Positions 1 through 7,117 of a DNA stretch of 10,058 nt are shown piece after piece (the first letter of the stretch is position 1; each line of letters begins with the position of its first letter). The notes beneath the pieces were generated by a model. That model searched no databases, was not told the DNA's origin, and saw only the letters and a list, made by a program, of their open reading frames with translations. Source of the DNA: Candidatus Nomurabacteria bacterium RIFCSPLOWO2_02_FULL_42_17. GTDB lineage: Bacteria; Patescibacteriota; Minisyncoccia; Phycocordibacterales; MFVN01. The stretch spans positions 1 through 10,058 of the forward strand of contig MFVN01000014.1 in NCBI GenBank assembly GCA_001786095.1, written 5' to 3'. The position numbers and the translations under genes were made by a program.

Positions 1-1248
1 CAGAAAGTTAATTTTGTTTTTGGTCGTCATCGTATGGAAGATTTTAAAAAAAATGACTTGATTGTTTTTAACGCCGGTGTGCCTTTTAATAGTCCTTGGG
101 TTAAATTAGCCATTAAATTGAAAAAGGAAATTGTAAATGATTTAAAACTTTTTCTAGAACATCCTGTTAATAAAAAAATAAAATACATAGGCATCACCGG
201 CACACGAGGTAAAACCACGACCGCCACATGGACCAATTATCTTCTTCCTAAATCAATACTAGGTGGTAATATACCCGGGCATAATCCGCTAGAAATTCTG
301 AAAAAAACCGGCAAATCTGCTCGCGCGGGCGGGCCTTTTGTTTTAGAACTTTCTTCTTTCCAGCTGGAATTTAGCGCGCCCAATCCCCCGCCTCACATCG
401 CCATAATTACCAACTTTTCCAACGACCACCTCAATCGTTATGGCACGCTATCTAATTATTTCAAAATAAAGGCGCGCATTTTAAAAAACCAAACCAATCG
501 GGATTTTCTAATTTTAAATGCTGATGACCCTTATACAAAAAAATTCTTATCTTTAAAACCGCGGGCTTGTATTTATTTCTTTTCTCTTCTTCCTCTGCCC
601 CGCAATCGGGCCGGTATTTTTGTATGTGAGAATAAAATCTTTTTCCAAGAACACGGTTACACACGGAAGATCGGGCAAACGCCCAATCTTCCGGAAATTT
701 CACTCGTGAATTTTCTACGCGCCGCCTTAGCGGCGCGCCTATATGGCTCCAGTTGGAAAAATATTTTCAAACGGGCGCGAAGCTTGCCGTCTATCCCCTT
801 TCGACAAGAGGAGGTTCTACGCAACCGGCATTGGACTGTGATCAACGATTCAGCCGCGACCAGTCCAGACGCGACGTTGGCGGCCCTTAAAAGCTTTGGT
901 AAACTGCCAAATTTAGTTTTAATCTGCGGTGGTACTGATAAAAAATTAGATTTTGGAGAATTGGCACGAGAAATCGCCCGCACAATACCACTTAGACGAT
1001 TATTTTTATTTAACGGCAGTGCGACAAAAAAACTTATAATTGAACTCCGAAAAAATGGCTATTTAAAAAATAAAAAAATGGCTATTTTTGATTCCCTACA
1101 AAAAATAATCAGGGCTGTGCGTAAACTTAAAAACGGTCTGGTGCTTTTTTCTCCCGCCAGCGCCAGTTTTGAAAAATTCAGAAATGAATTTGACCGCGGG
1201 GAAAAATTCAATAGAATAGTTAGAGTCGGTTTTAAAGATAAAAAATAA
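1..1248 (+). CDS. murD: UDP-N-acetylmuramoyl-L-alanine--D-glutamate ligase (MurD), 5'-truncated by window edge
   Basis: Cytoplasmic Mur ligase that adds D-glutamate to UDP-MurNAc-L-Ala with ATP during peptidoglycan precursor synthesis. The frame is open from base 1. The residues before the first ATG (base 34) read KVNFVFGRHR and align with the end of the MurD N-terminal Rossmann domain, so that ATG is internal and the gene begins before the window. 415 codons are visible. They show the end of domain 1 (NAGVPFNSP), the ATP-binding loop GTRGKTT (bases about 199-219), NFSNDHLNRYG followed by YFKIKARI around the family's carbamylated-lysine region, NDSAATSPDATLAAL (usual wording NDSKAT, here Ala for Lys), the GGTDKKLDF motif, and SPASASFEKF near the end. 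The family's PACAS Cys is Ser here. It is followed after 5 nt by efp, with no terminator between them. The MurD call rather than another Mur ligase rests on the NDS..T, GGTDK.LDF and SPA.ASF motifs. Confidence 0.93.
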   Translation, partial: QKVNFVFGRHRMEDFKKNDLIVFNAGVPFNSPWVKLAIKLKKEIVNDLKLFLEHPVNKKIKYIGITGTRGKTTTATWTNYLLPKSILGGNIPGHNPLEILKKTGKSARAGGPFVLELSSFQLEFSAPNPPPHIAIITNFSNDHLNRYGTLSNYFKIKARILKNQTNRDFLILNADDPYTKKFLSLKPRACIYFFSLLPLPRNRAGIFVCENKIFFQEHGYTRKIGQTPNLPEISLVNFLRAALAARLYGSSWKNIFKRARSLPSIPFRQEEVLRNRHWTVINDSAATSPDATLAALKSFGKLPNLVLICGGTDKKLDFGELAREIARTIPLRRLFLFNGSATKKLIIELRKNGYLKNKKMAIFDSLQKIIRAVRKLKNGLVLFSPASASFEKFRNEFDRGEKFNRIVRVGFKDKK

Positions 1249-1253
1249 GAAAA

Positions 1254-1832
1254 ATGCTTGAATATAATGAAATAAAAGAGGGCAAGGTGATTCTTTATGA
1301 AAACGAACCTTATGGGGTGCTTACTTCGCATGTATTTAGAAAACAGCAGAGAAAGCCGGTTAATCAAACTAAATTAAAAAATCTGCTGACCGGACGAATA
1401 GCTGAAGTGGCTTTTCATGTTTCTGAAAAAGTAGATGAGGCCGAGATCAACTCACGCGCGATAAAATATCTTTACAAGAATAAAGGTGAGTTCTGGTTTT
1501 GTGAAGAAAATAACCCGAGTAAACGTTTTGCGTTGAAAGAAGAGGTTGTAGGCGCGAGTGGAAAATTTTTAAAAGAAAATATGACAGCGGATTTACTTAC
1601 TTTTGTTTTGAACGAAAACACAGAACCTAAAATAGTTAGTGTCCGCTTGCCAATCAAGGTTGATTTTAAAGTAACCGAAGCGCCACCCGGCATTAAGGGC
1701 GACACGGCCTCGGGTGGCGGAAAACCTGTCACCCTCGAAACCGGCGCTATCATTACCGCCCCTCTTTTTATCAACGCTGGTGATACTGTTCGTGTCAACA
1801 CCCAAACCGGCGAATACACGGAGAGGGTATAA
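1254..1832 (+). CDS. efp: Translation elongation factor P with a non-canonical loop tip
   Basis: EF-P binds between the P and E sites and helps stalled ribosomes make bonds at polyproline stretches. The 192-aa length is normal for the family (about 185-190). Three domains are visible: an N-terminal KOW-like domain (about residues 1-63, with KNLLTG), a central OB domain (about 66-128) and a C-terminal OB domain ending in GDTVRVNTQTGEYTERV. In E. coli the loop is PGKG with the modified Lys34 at the tip. Here the equal-length loop reads FRKQQRKPV, and counting back from the conserved K-L pair puts Gln32 at the tip, between Arg/Lys pairs. A classic EpmA-lysylated or rhamnosylated residue is therefore not at the expected place. 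The start ATG lies 5 nt after the murD stop with no Shine-Dalgarno sequence, so it is probably co-transcribed with murD. It ends 3 nt from the convergent rpsR stop. Confidence 0.95.
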   Translation: MLEYNEIKEGKVILYENEPYGVLTSHVFRKQQRKPVNQTKLKNLLTGRIAEVAFHVSEKVDEAEINSRAIKYLYKNKGEFWFCEENNPSKRFALKEEVVGASGKFLKENMTADLLTFVLNENTEPKIVSVRLPIKVDFKVTEAPPGIKGDTASGGGKPVTLETGAIITAPLFINAGDTVRVNTQTGEYTERV

Positions 1833-1835
1833 AAG

Positions 1836-2039
1836 TTACTTGGCGACATAGGGCAGAAGACTCATAAAGCGGGCGCGTTTGATGGCCATCGCGAGTTTGC
1901 GCTGATTTTTAGAGGAAACGCCGGTCCGGCGACGCGGGATAATGCGTCCATTGGCGTCAATAAAACGCTTCAAAATATCCACATCTTTATAATCGATATG
2001 CTTGATATTATTTGAAGAAAAAAAATCTTGTTTGGCCAT
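1836..2039 (-). CDS. rpsR: Small ribosomal subunit protein bS18
   Basis: bS18 binds the platform of the 30S subunit beside bS6. The 67-aa product is slightly short for the family (about 75). It carries the diagnostic core: an acidic-hydrophobic [14 protein letters not shown] segment, then [19 protein letters not shown], then [16 protein letters not shown]. It is the last gene of the rpsF-ssb-rpsR set, 10 nt after ssb. The next gene in many bacteria, rplI (bL9), is not here. Instead the gene meets efp head to tail-end with only 3 nt between the two stop codons, and no terminator hairpin is visible, so the two transcripts probably overlap. Confidence 0.96.
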   Translation of the reverse strand: MAKQDFFSSNNIKHIDYKDVDILKRFIDANGRIIPRRRTGVSSKNQRKLAMAIKRARFMSLLPYVAK

Positions 2040-2049
2040 AATTAAAAAT

Positions 2050-2502
2050 TTAAAATGGGATGTCTTCAGGATTACTTTCTTCCGACGGATACTCTATAGT
2101 TTCAAGCTCTTCAGCGGGTTTAGCCGGTTTGCTACTTTTATCCGATGAAAAACTTCCACCTCCTCCCCCGCCCTGTCGCGGACCAAGCTGTAAACGCTCG
2201 GCTACAATCTCGGTACGGTAACGCTTCCCACTGCCGTCTTTGGCTTCCCAATTACGTGTCTGAATACGGCCTTCAATCATAACCGAACCACCCTTGCGTA
2301 GAAACTGGGAGGCAATCTCGGCCTGTCGGCCGAAAGTTACGATATTGTGAAATTCCGTGCCTTCTTGGCGCACGCCTTCTTTATTTTTCCAAACCCGATT
2401 AGTGGCTACGGAAAAACTCGTAACCTTGATACCGGAAGGTAAAGATTTTAATTCGGGATCGCGTGTCAGATTTCCTATAATGAAAGCTTTGTTTAAATTC
2501 AT
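2050..2502 (-). CDS. ssb: Single-stranded DNA-binding protein
   Basis: Single-stranded DNA-binding protein that coats ssDNA and recruits replication and repair partners. The 150-aa product starts [19 protein letters not shown], typical of the SSB OB fold (about residues 1-108), with [14 protein letters not shown] and [25 protein letters not shown] glycine-rich linker (about 112-117) leads into a low-complexity Ser/Lys/Glu tail. The C-terminal tip is PEDIPF, close to the acidic DDDIPF peptide that binds partner proteins. It sits between rpsF (11-nt gap) and rpsR (10-nt gap), the classic bacterial arrangement. No Shine-Dalgarno sequence precedes the ATG. Confidence 0.96.
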   Translation of the reverse strand: MNLNKAFIIGNLTRDPELKSLPSGIKVTSFSVATNRVWKNKEGVRQEGTEFHNIVTFGRQAEIASQFLRKGGSVMIEGRIQTRNWEAKDGSGKRYRTEIVAERLQLGPRQGGGGGGSFSSDKSSKPAKPAEELETIEYPSEESNPEDIPF

Positions 2503-2513
2503 ATTATTAAAAA

Positions 2514-2996
2514 TTAATCTGTTACTAATTCTTCAATTTTTTTATCCACCGCTTCTTCGTCAATCGGTATAGCAGGTTCGGCTGGTCTAACTTTATCCGG
2601 AGCCGAACGGCGGCGCGAAGCATGTAAACGGCGCGGGGCCAGCGTGCTTTCACGCACGGTACACACAATTATAAAGCGCATCAAATTAACAGAATGTTTC
2701 AACTCTTCTTTTAAATTAAGTAAATGCCCTGATTCAATTTCAAATTTAACCCAACCCAAAAAAGCCGTATTAAAGACCTGACGTTTATGTTCAATAATTT
2801 TGTCTATGGAATAAGCCAGTGGTAAGAGTTTAGGAAAATCTTCGGAAATAAAAACGGCGCCGGACTTAGAGAGCATGTTTTTAAGATCGCCAAAAACGGT
2901 TGGTAAATTTTCCTCGCCTATGGTCGGCATAAGAAAAAAAGCCAGTTCATAAACATGGGAATCGTTCTGTTGAGACTGCTGATTTGTTTCCATCAT
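2514..2996 (-). CDS. rpsF: Small ribosomal subunit protein bS6 with long C-terminal tail
   Basis: bS6 pairs with bS18 on the 30S platform. The frame stays open further upstream into rplB, but family alignment starts at YELAFFLMPTIGEE, so I take the first of two adjacent ATGs (2996; the second at 2993 is equally possible). This gives 160 aa against 95-135 usual. Core features are the ferredoxin-like strands around VYELAFFL, PLAYSIDKIIEHKRQVFNTAFLG, and a strand ending LMRFIIVC. After about residue 115 there is a non-conserved tail, first Arg/Ser/Ala-rich (RRLHASRRRS), then Pro/Glu-rich, ending KKIEELVTD. The gene follows rplB by 31 nt, the largest gap in this operon apart from its leader. That gap has no Shine-Dalgarno sequence and no obvious promoter. 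Confidence 0.92.
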   Translation of the reverse strand: MMETNQQSQQNDSHVYELAFFLMPTIGEENLPTVFGDLKNMLSKSGAVFISEDFPKLLPLAYSIDKIIEHKRQVFNTAFLGWVKFEIESGHLLNLKEELKHSVNLMRFIIVCTVRESTLAPRRLHASRRRSAPDKVRPAEPAIPIDEEAVDKKIEELVTD

Positions 2997-3027
2997 ATAC
3001 TTAGACAAATAATACAGAAAAAAGAAA

Positions 3028-3855
3028 TTATGTAAAGCGACGGGAAAGAATGAAAGTATTGGAATACTTTTTAGGCCGACGAGTTTTACGACCGCCGGTA
3101 ACTTTACCCCACATAGTTTTAGGCCGACGCGTACCGCGACCCTGCCGACCTTCACCACCACCATAAGGATGATCCACTGGATTCATAGCCGAACCGCGCA
3201 CGGTAGGACGAATACCCATATGGCGTGAACGTCCAGCTTTACCTATATTAATTAAATGATGCTCTTCATTGCCTACTTGGCCGATAGAAGCATAGCAAGT
3301 AGCGGAAACTTTGCGTATTTCTCCTGAAGATAATTTAAGGTGAGTATAACCGCCTTCATTGGCAACAACTTGAACAAAAGTTCCAGCTGAACGTCCGAGT
3401 TTAGCGCCACCACCGGGTTTAAGTTCAACATTATATACAGAAGTACCCACCGGAACAGAATTAAGCGGTAAACGATTACCAGGTTTAAGCGGAGCTGTTT
3501 CGCCTACAATGAAAGTGTCACCGGCGCGCGAATTTTTAGGTAAAAGGACATAGCGTCGCTCTCCGTCAGCATAAAGCGCGAGGCTAATAAGGGCGGTGCG
3601 ATTAGGATCATATTCCACGCTTTCAATACGCGCGGGAATATTTTTTTTGTTATAACGAAAATCCACTTCACGCCATAAACGCTTGGCTCCACCGCCTTTG
3701 TGACGCACGGTAATACGGCCATAATTATTACGGCCAACGGCTCGCTGAAAACCGCTGGTTAAAGATTTGTGTGGTTTACGCGCGGTTAAAACTTCTCGCC
3801 AATTTATGCCAGTCATTCCACGCCGCCCGGGAGTTGTAGGTTTGTATATTTTCAT
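3028..3855 (-). CDS. rplB: Large ribosomal subunit protein uL2
   Basis: uL2 is a primary 23S rRNA binder near the peptidyl transferase centre and is needed for subunit joining. The 275-aa length matches the family. Visible landmarks are MKIYKPTTPGRRG at the N-terminus, GRNNYGRITVRHKGGGAKR, the SH3-like region with ADGERRYVLLP, and the conserved C-terminal MNPVDHPYGGGEGR loop. That loop is usually HPHGGGEG: the first His is kept and the second is Tyr. The end, KYSNTFILSRR, is typical. It starts 3 nt after rplW. The usual next gene, rpsS, is absent and rpsF follows instead, so the S10 operon is interrupted here. Confidence 0.97.
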   Translation of the reverse strand: MKIYKPTTPGRRGMTGINWREVLTARKPHKSLTSGFQRAVGRNNYGRITVRHKGGGAKRLWREVDFRYNKKNIPARIESVEYDPNRTALISLALYADGERRYVLLPKNSRAGDTFIVGETAPLKPGNRLPLNSVPVGTSVYNVELKPGGGAKLGRSAGTFVQVVANEGGYTHLKLSSGEIRKVSATCYASIGQVGNEEHHLINIGKAGRSRHMGIRPTVRGSAMNPVDHPYGGGEGRQGRGTRRPKTMWGKVTGGRKTRRPKKYSNTFILSRRFT

Positions 3856-3858
3856 AGA

Positions 3859-4167
3859 TTATTTCTTAATTGGAACAGAGTGGGTTATTTTATCACCCTG
3901 TTTTAAATAAACAAGGGCTTTTACGGCGCCACCACGAGTACCACGACGACCCATAATGGTCACAGATTTTTTGGGAAGATTAACGATATGAATCTTGATT
4001 GGAGTTACTTTGAAATCCTGCCGTACACGGGCGGCAATTTCTTTTTTATTAGCCAAACCAGAAAGTGTAAAAGTGTAAACGCCGTGCGCTTCTTCAGTCG
4101 TGGCTTTTTCAGTAACGCGCTGAATTAATGAAAATTTTTCTTTTGTTTTTTTCCGTTTGTCAACCAT
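3859..4167 (-). CDS. rplW: Large ribosomal subunit protein uL23
   Basis: uL23 lies at the polypeptide exit tunnel and docks trigger factor and SRP. The 102-aa product is of normal length. It has the family pattern: an N-terminal basic segment, VTEKATTEEAHGVYTFTLSGLANKKEIAARV, then VTPIKIHIVNLPKK and a basic loop IMGRRGTRGGAVKALVYLKQGDKI. It lies between rplD (4-nt gap) and rplB (3-nt gap), the standard S10 operon order. No Shine-Dalgarno sequence is seen. A 7-bp palindromic hairpin at the end of rplD finishes 10 nt before this ATG and could affect initiation. Confidence 0.96.
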   Translation of the reverse strand: MVDKRKKTKEKFSLIQRVTEKATTEEAHGVYTFTLSGLANKKEIAARVRQDFKVTPIKIHIVNLPKKSVTIMGRRGTRGGAVKALVYLKQGDKITHSVPIKK

Positions 4168-4171
4168 ATTA

Positions 4172-4876
4172 TTATTTTCCCGACGTTTTAGTCGGGACTC
4201 CGACCTTATTTGAGCGTCGGAGCTTGCTATTTAAAAGTGTCAGAATCTTTTCGGGATTTACAAAAATAAGATACTTGCGATTGAGCACATCTAAAACGTT
4301 AAGGTTGGCAACCAACATAGACTCGGCTACCAATAAATTACGCGTCGCGCGCAAAATCTCGGTATTTTTTTCCGGTAAAACAATGAATGTCTGCGGTTTT
4401 TTTGACGAAACCAAGCGTGGCCAATTTAAGGCCCGGGCTAAATTTACCAGAACCGTTTGCATCAATTTAGTTTTACCGCCAGACACGGAAAGTTCTTTAA
4501 GCCATAAAATTTCACCAGCGCGAAACTTTCCCGAGAGCGCCGTCAAAAGCGCCTTGGCGGCCATTTTGCGATTAATTTTTTTCTTCCAGATGCGCTCCAC
4601 GCGCGGACCATGAGTCACACCTCCGCCGATCCAGATAGGACTCCGGCTTGAACCGTGACGCGCGCGGCCAGTACCTTTTTGTTTCCATGGCTTGCGTCCG
4701 CCACCGCGCACTTCGCCGCGAAATTTGGTATGGGCAGTGCCAGCGCGACGATTGGCAGACATAGAAACCGCAACCTGATGAATTAAATCGGTATTATTAG
4801 GTAAGCCAAAAATCTCCTTCGGCAACTCAATCTTGCCTGTTTCTTTTCCTTCTTGATTGTAAATTAATGCTTGCAT
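4172..4876 (-). CDS. rplD: Large ribosomal subunit protein uL4, C-terminus extended by palindromic repeats
   Basis: uL4 helps assemble the 50S subunit and lines the exit tunnel. In some bacteria it also represses its own operon. The product is 234 aa against about 201 in E. coli. Core motifs are [21 protein letters not shown], the tunnel loop [20 protein letters not shown] with [13 protein letters not shown], and the C-terminal half with RNLLVAE and [11 protein letters not shown]. The family's normal end falls near ILTLLNSK. The last ~16 residues ([16 protein letters not shown]) are encoded by two tandem palindromes (4178-4222), suggesting a repeat insertion that extended the frame. It follows rplC by 5 nt. 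Confidence 0.95.
   Translation of the reverse strand: MQALIYNQEGKETGKIELPKEIFGLPNNTDLIHQVAVSMSANRRAGTAHTKFRGEVRGGGRKPWKQKGTGRARHGSSRSPIWIGGGVTHGPRVERIWKKKINRKMAAKALLTALSGKFRAGEILWLKELSVSGGKTKLMQTVLVNLARALNWPRLVSSKKPQTFIVLPEKNTEILRATRNLLVAESMLVANLNVLDVLNRKYLIFVNPEKILTLLNSKLRRSNKVGVPTKTSGK
4178..4222. repeat. Tandem palindromes at the 3' end of rplD
   Basis: Two hairpins sit side by side: TCCCGAC/GTCGGGA with a 6-nt loop (4178-4197), and CTCCGAC/GTCGGAG with an 11-nt loop (4198-4222). They share the CCGAC arm, which differs from the CCCCGAGGG family of the RAYT island. They encode the non-conserved tail of uL4 and end 10 nt before the rplW start. No T-run follows in the direction of transcription, so a terminator is unlikely. 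Confidence 0.75.
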
Positions 4877-4881
4877 ATATA

Positions 4882-5301
4882 TTATGCCCTGATTTCTAGT
4901 TTTGTTCCCCGCCGACCGGGCACGGCGCCACCGATTAAAATTTCTTTATTTTCCGCGGCCACGGCTAAAATTTCTAAATTAAGAACAGTGACTCGTTCAC
5001 CTCCCATACGACCAGCCATACGCATACCTTTAGGCACGCGCGTGCGCAAACCGCCTCCAATAGAACCCGGTTCGCGCTCGGAATGTTTTTGCCCGTGCGT
5101 GCGCGGACCGCCCTTAAAACCATGGCGCTTGACCACGCCCTGAAAACCCTTGCCTTTGGAAATACCGGAAACTTTTACTAAATCACCGGGCGCAAAAACA
5201 GAAACATCCTCTGATGTTTTGACTAAAGTCGCCGGACGCGCCTTCCCTGTACTATCAAAGTACTGGGTCATCTTTTCTTTTGTTCCCGATATAAATTTCA
5301 T
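4882..5301 (-). CDS. rplC: Large ribosomal subunit protein uL3, short form with internal deletion
   Basis: uL3 is an early 50S assembly protein whose central loop reaches toward the peptidyl transferase centre. This product is 139 aa against about 205-210 in E. coli. The N-terminus ([27 protein letters not shown]) and the whole distal part ([24 protein letters not shown], the loop [45 protein letters not shown]) align well. About 65 residues between them, matching roughly E. coli residues 28-92, are missing with the frame intact. I chose ATG 5301 because AAAGAG sits 6 nt upstream; a GTG at 5307 is in frame but lies against that motif. The gap to rpsJ is 16 nt. Confidence 0.92.
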   Translation of the reverse strand: MKFISGTKEKMTQYFDSTGKARPATLVKTSEDVSVFAPGDLVKVSGISKGKGFQGVVKRHGFKGGPRTHGQKHSEREPGSIGGGLRTRVPKGMRMAGRMGGERVTVLNLEILAVAAENKEILIGGAVPGRRGTKLEIRA

Positions 5302-5317
5302 AAACACTCTTTAATTT

Positions 5318-5761
5318 CTAAAGCATTTTAACTTCAATGTCCACACCTGAAGGCAGACTTAAATTAGTAAGCGCCTCAATAGCTTTAGGCGTTGGATTTA
5401 AAATATCTATCAAGCGTCGATGTACGCGAATTTCAAATTGTTCCCGCGCATTTTTATAAACAAAGGGCGAACGATTGACTGTGTATTTTTTTATTTCAGT
5501 CGGCAGAGGCACGGGACCGGTAATATCCACATCATGCCGCGCAGCCGTATCGACAATTTTTCTTACTGAAGCATCTAATATCTTATTTTCATAAGCCCGC
5601 ACTCTTATGCGCAGTTTAATCGGCGTTTCAACTTTTTTTGTTAAAGGAGCGGCCTTAGTTTTTAAAGCCGGACTCTTAGACTTTTTTACAGTTCGACTTT
5701 TCCCTGAATGAACAGTGTGGGACTTAGACAGACTTTTTTTGGTAGAAGAAGCGGGGGTCAT
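5318..5761 (-). CDS. rpsJ: Small ribosomal subunit protein uS10 with basic N-terminal extension
   Basis: uS10 is a 30S head protein that also acts with NusB in antitermination in well-studied bacteria. The conserved ~100-aa domain starts at about residue 47 ([17 protein letters not shown]) and includes [24 protein letters not shown] and the loop [19 protein letters not shown], ending [13 protein letters not shown]. In front of it are about 46 residues of Lys/Ser/Thr/Ala-rich low-complexity sequence. No ATG, GTG or TTG occurs in frame between the ATG at 5761 and the conserved domain, so the extension looks real. The ATG lies 3 nt after the tuf stop without a clear Shine-Dalgarno sequence, so translation is probably coupled to tuf. 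Confidence 0.95.
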   Translation of the reverse strand: MTPASSTKKSLSKSHTVHSGKSRTVKKSKSPALKTKAAPLTKKVETPIKLRIRVRAYENKILDASVRKIVDTAARHDVDITGPVPLPTEIKKYTVNRSPFVYKNAREQFEIRVHRRLIDILNPTPKAIEALTNLSLPSGVDIEVKML

Positions 5762-5764
5762 GAA

Positions 5765-6967
5765 TTATTTTGAGATGCTTGTGATTACACCAGCGCCCAC
5801 GGTTTTGCCGCCTTCACGAATAGCAAAACGTTGTTTTTCTTCAACCGCCACAGGGGCAACCAATTTTACGGAGAGATTAACCGTATCTCCGGGCATAACC
5901 ATTTCGGTGCCTTGCGGAAGCGTAACTTCTCCAGTTACATCAGTCGTGCGCAGATAAAACTGCGGTTTGTAGCCATTTAAGAAAGGCGTATGCCGACCAC
6001 CTTCTTCTTTCTTTAAAACATAAACCTCGGCTGAAAATTCAGTATGGGGAGTAACCGTGCCGGGTTTAGCTAGAACTTGTCCGCGCTCGATATCCTCTTT
6101 CTTTGTACCGCGCAAAAGCACACCCGCGTTGTCGCCGGCCATACCTTCGTTTAAAGATTTATTAAACATTTCAATACCAGTGACAGTGGTTTTGGCCGTC
6201 GGCCGTAAACCGACGATTTCAACTTCCTCACCAACCTTCACGACTCCGCGTTCAATGCGACCGGTTACAACCGTACCGCGACCTTCAATGGAAAATATGT
6301 CTTCCACCGGCATCAGGAATGGTTTGGAAATATCGCGCTCTGGTAGGGGTATGAAAGAATCTAAGGCATCTATAAGATCAACAATTTTCTTAGCCCACTC
6401 ATCATCAACGGATTTGGCATCCAAAGCCTTTAGACCTGAACCGCGTATAACCGGCGTGGCTTTACCATCAAAACCATATTTTGTAAGTAGTTCGCGCACT
6501 TCCTCTTCCACCAGATCAATAAGTTCGGGATCGTCAACCATATCACACTTGTTTAGAAAGACGACAATTTTAGGCACACCAACCTGGCGCGCCAACAGTA
6601 TGTGCTCGCGTGTTTGGGGCATAACGCCATCGGTCGCGGCTACCACAATGACCGCGCCATCCATCTGGGCGGCGCCAGTAATCATATTTTTAATATAGTC
6701 GGCGTGACCGGGCGCGTCCACGTGCGCGTAATGGCGGTTAGGCGACCAGTATTCTGAATGATGAAGAGCAATAGTAATACCGCGCGCTTTTTCCTCGGGC
6801 GCGTTGTCAATCTGGTCAACGGCCTCGACGCGCGAACCGTAACCCTTATCCTTATTAAGATCAAGAATCTTTAGAATGGCCGCGGTGAGCGTGGTCTTAC
6901 CATGGTCTACGTGCCCAATGGTACCTACGTTCATGTGCGGCTTGTCACGTTTAAATGCTTCTGCCAT
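5765..6967 (-). CDS. tuf: Elongation factor Tu
   Basis: EF-Tu is the GTPase that delivers aminoacyl-tRNA to the ribosomal A site. The 400-aa length and all three domains are standard. Motifs are G1 GHVDHGKT (residues 18-25), switch I RGITI (62-66) followed by HHSEYWSP, G3 DAPGH (84-88) with catalytic-type His88, and G4 NKCD (139-142). At G5 the usual SAL is SGL (177-179). Domain 2 carries [21 protein letters not shown], and domain 3 ends [13 protein letters not shown]. It is the first gene of the minus-strand operon, directly upstream of rpsJ (3-nt gap), a common tuf-S10 arrangement. A strong promoter lies about 50 nt upstream (7024-7051). The leader next to the ATG is A/T-rich and has no Shine-Dalgarno sequence. 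Confidence 0.98.
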   Translation of the reverse strand: MAEAFKRDKPHMNVGTIGHVDHGKTTLTAAILKILDLNKDKGYGSRVEAVDQIDNAPEEKARGITIALHHSEYWSPNRHYAHVDAPGHADYIKNMITGAAQMDGAVIVVAATDGVMPQTREHILLARQVGVPKIVVFLNKCDMVDDPELIDLVEEEVRELLTKYGFDGKATPVIRGSGLKALDAKSVDDEWAKKIVDLIDALDSFIPLPERDISKPFLMPVEDIFSIEGRGTVVTGRIERGVVKVGEEVEIVGLRPTAKTTVTGIEMFNKSLNEGMAGDNAGVLLRGTKKEDIERGQVLAKPGTVTPHTEFSAEVYVLKKEEGGRHTPFLNGYKPQFYLRTTDVTGEVTLPQGTEMVMPGDTVNLSVKLVAPVAVEEKQRFAIREGGKTVGAGVITSISK

Positions 6968-7023
6968 ATTAGTTTAAAATTAAATTTATAATATAAAAAC
7001 GCTCGAAAGGCGTATTAAGAGCA

Positions 7024-7051
7024 ATTGTAGCAAATACAAAAATGCTGTCAA
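7024..7051 (-). promoter_or_regulatory. Promoter of the tuf-S10 operon
   Basis: On the minus strand a perfect -35 TTGACA (7051-7046) is followed after 16 nt by TACAAT (7029-7024), which is preceded by TGC and so is also an extended -10. Predicted transcription start is near 7017, giving a ~50-nt leader to the tuf ATG. This is the best promoter match in the window and fits a highly expressed translation operon. The leader holds a small ACGC/GCGT stem (6999-7013) that I do not consider a terminator. Confidence 0.75.
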
Positions 7052-7074
7052 TATGGGCGTAATTGACGGGACTG

Positions 7075-7103
7075 TTGACTTTAGCCAAGTAATGAAATAA
7101 TAT
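7075..7103 (+). promoter_or_regulatory. Promoter of infC-rpmI-rplT
   Basis: TTGACT (7075-7080), a 17-nt spacer, then TAATAT (7098-7103). An overlapping TATAAC at 7101-7106 would need a 20-nt spacer. Predicted start is near 7110, leaving only about 8-11 nt before the infC start codon. That is too short to hold an r-protein leader structure. It is divergent from the tuf promoter, with the two -35 boxes 23 nt apart. Confidence 0.55.
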
Positions 7104-7117
7104 AACTTCATCCGCTA

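Noticed and set aside
34..36. ATG at 34 as the murD start
   Set aside because: The frame is open upstream to base 1 and those residues align with the MurD N-terminal domain, so the ATG is internal.
2997..3164. Longer rpsF starting at 3164
   Set aside because: It would run through the 3' end of rplB and add residues unrelated to bS6; the family start fits 2996 or 2993.
5302..5307. GTG 5307 as the rplC start
   Set aside because: It lies directly on the AAAGAG motif and adds two residues not seen in uL3; ATG 5301 has better spacing.
6057..6698. 213-aa plus-strand frame opposite tuf
   Set aside because: Low-complexity Ser/Thr/Arg shadow of the conserved tuf coding sequence with no family resemblance.
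6999..7013. Small stem with T-run in the tuf leader as attenuator
   Set aside because: Only four clean base pairs (ACGC/GCGT), too weak to support a terminator or leader-regulation claim.
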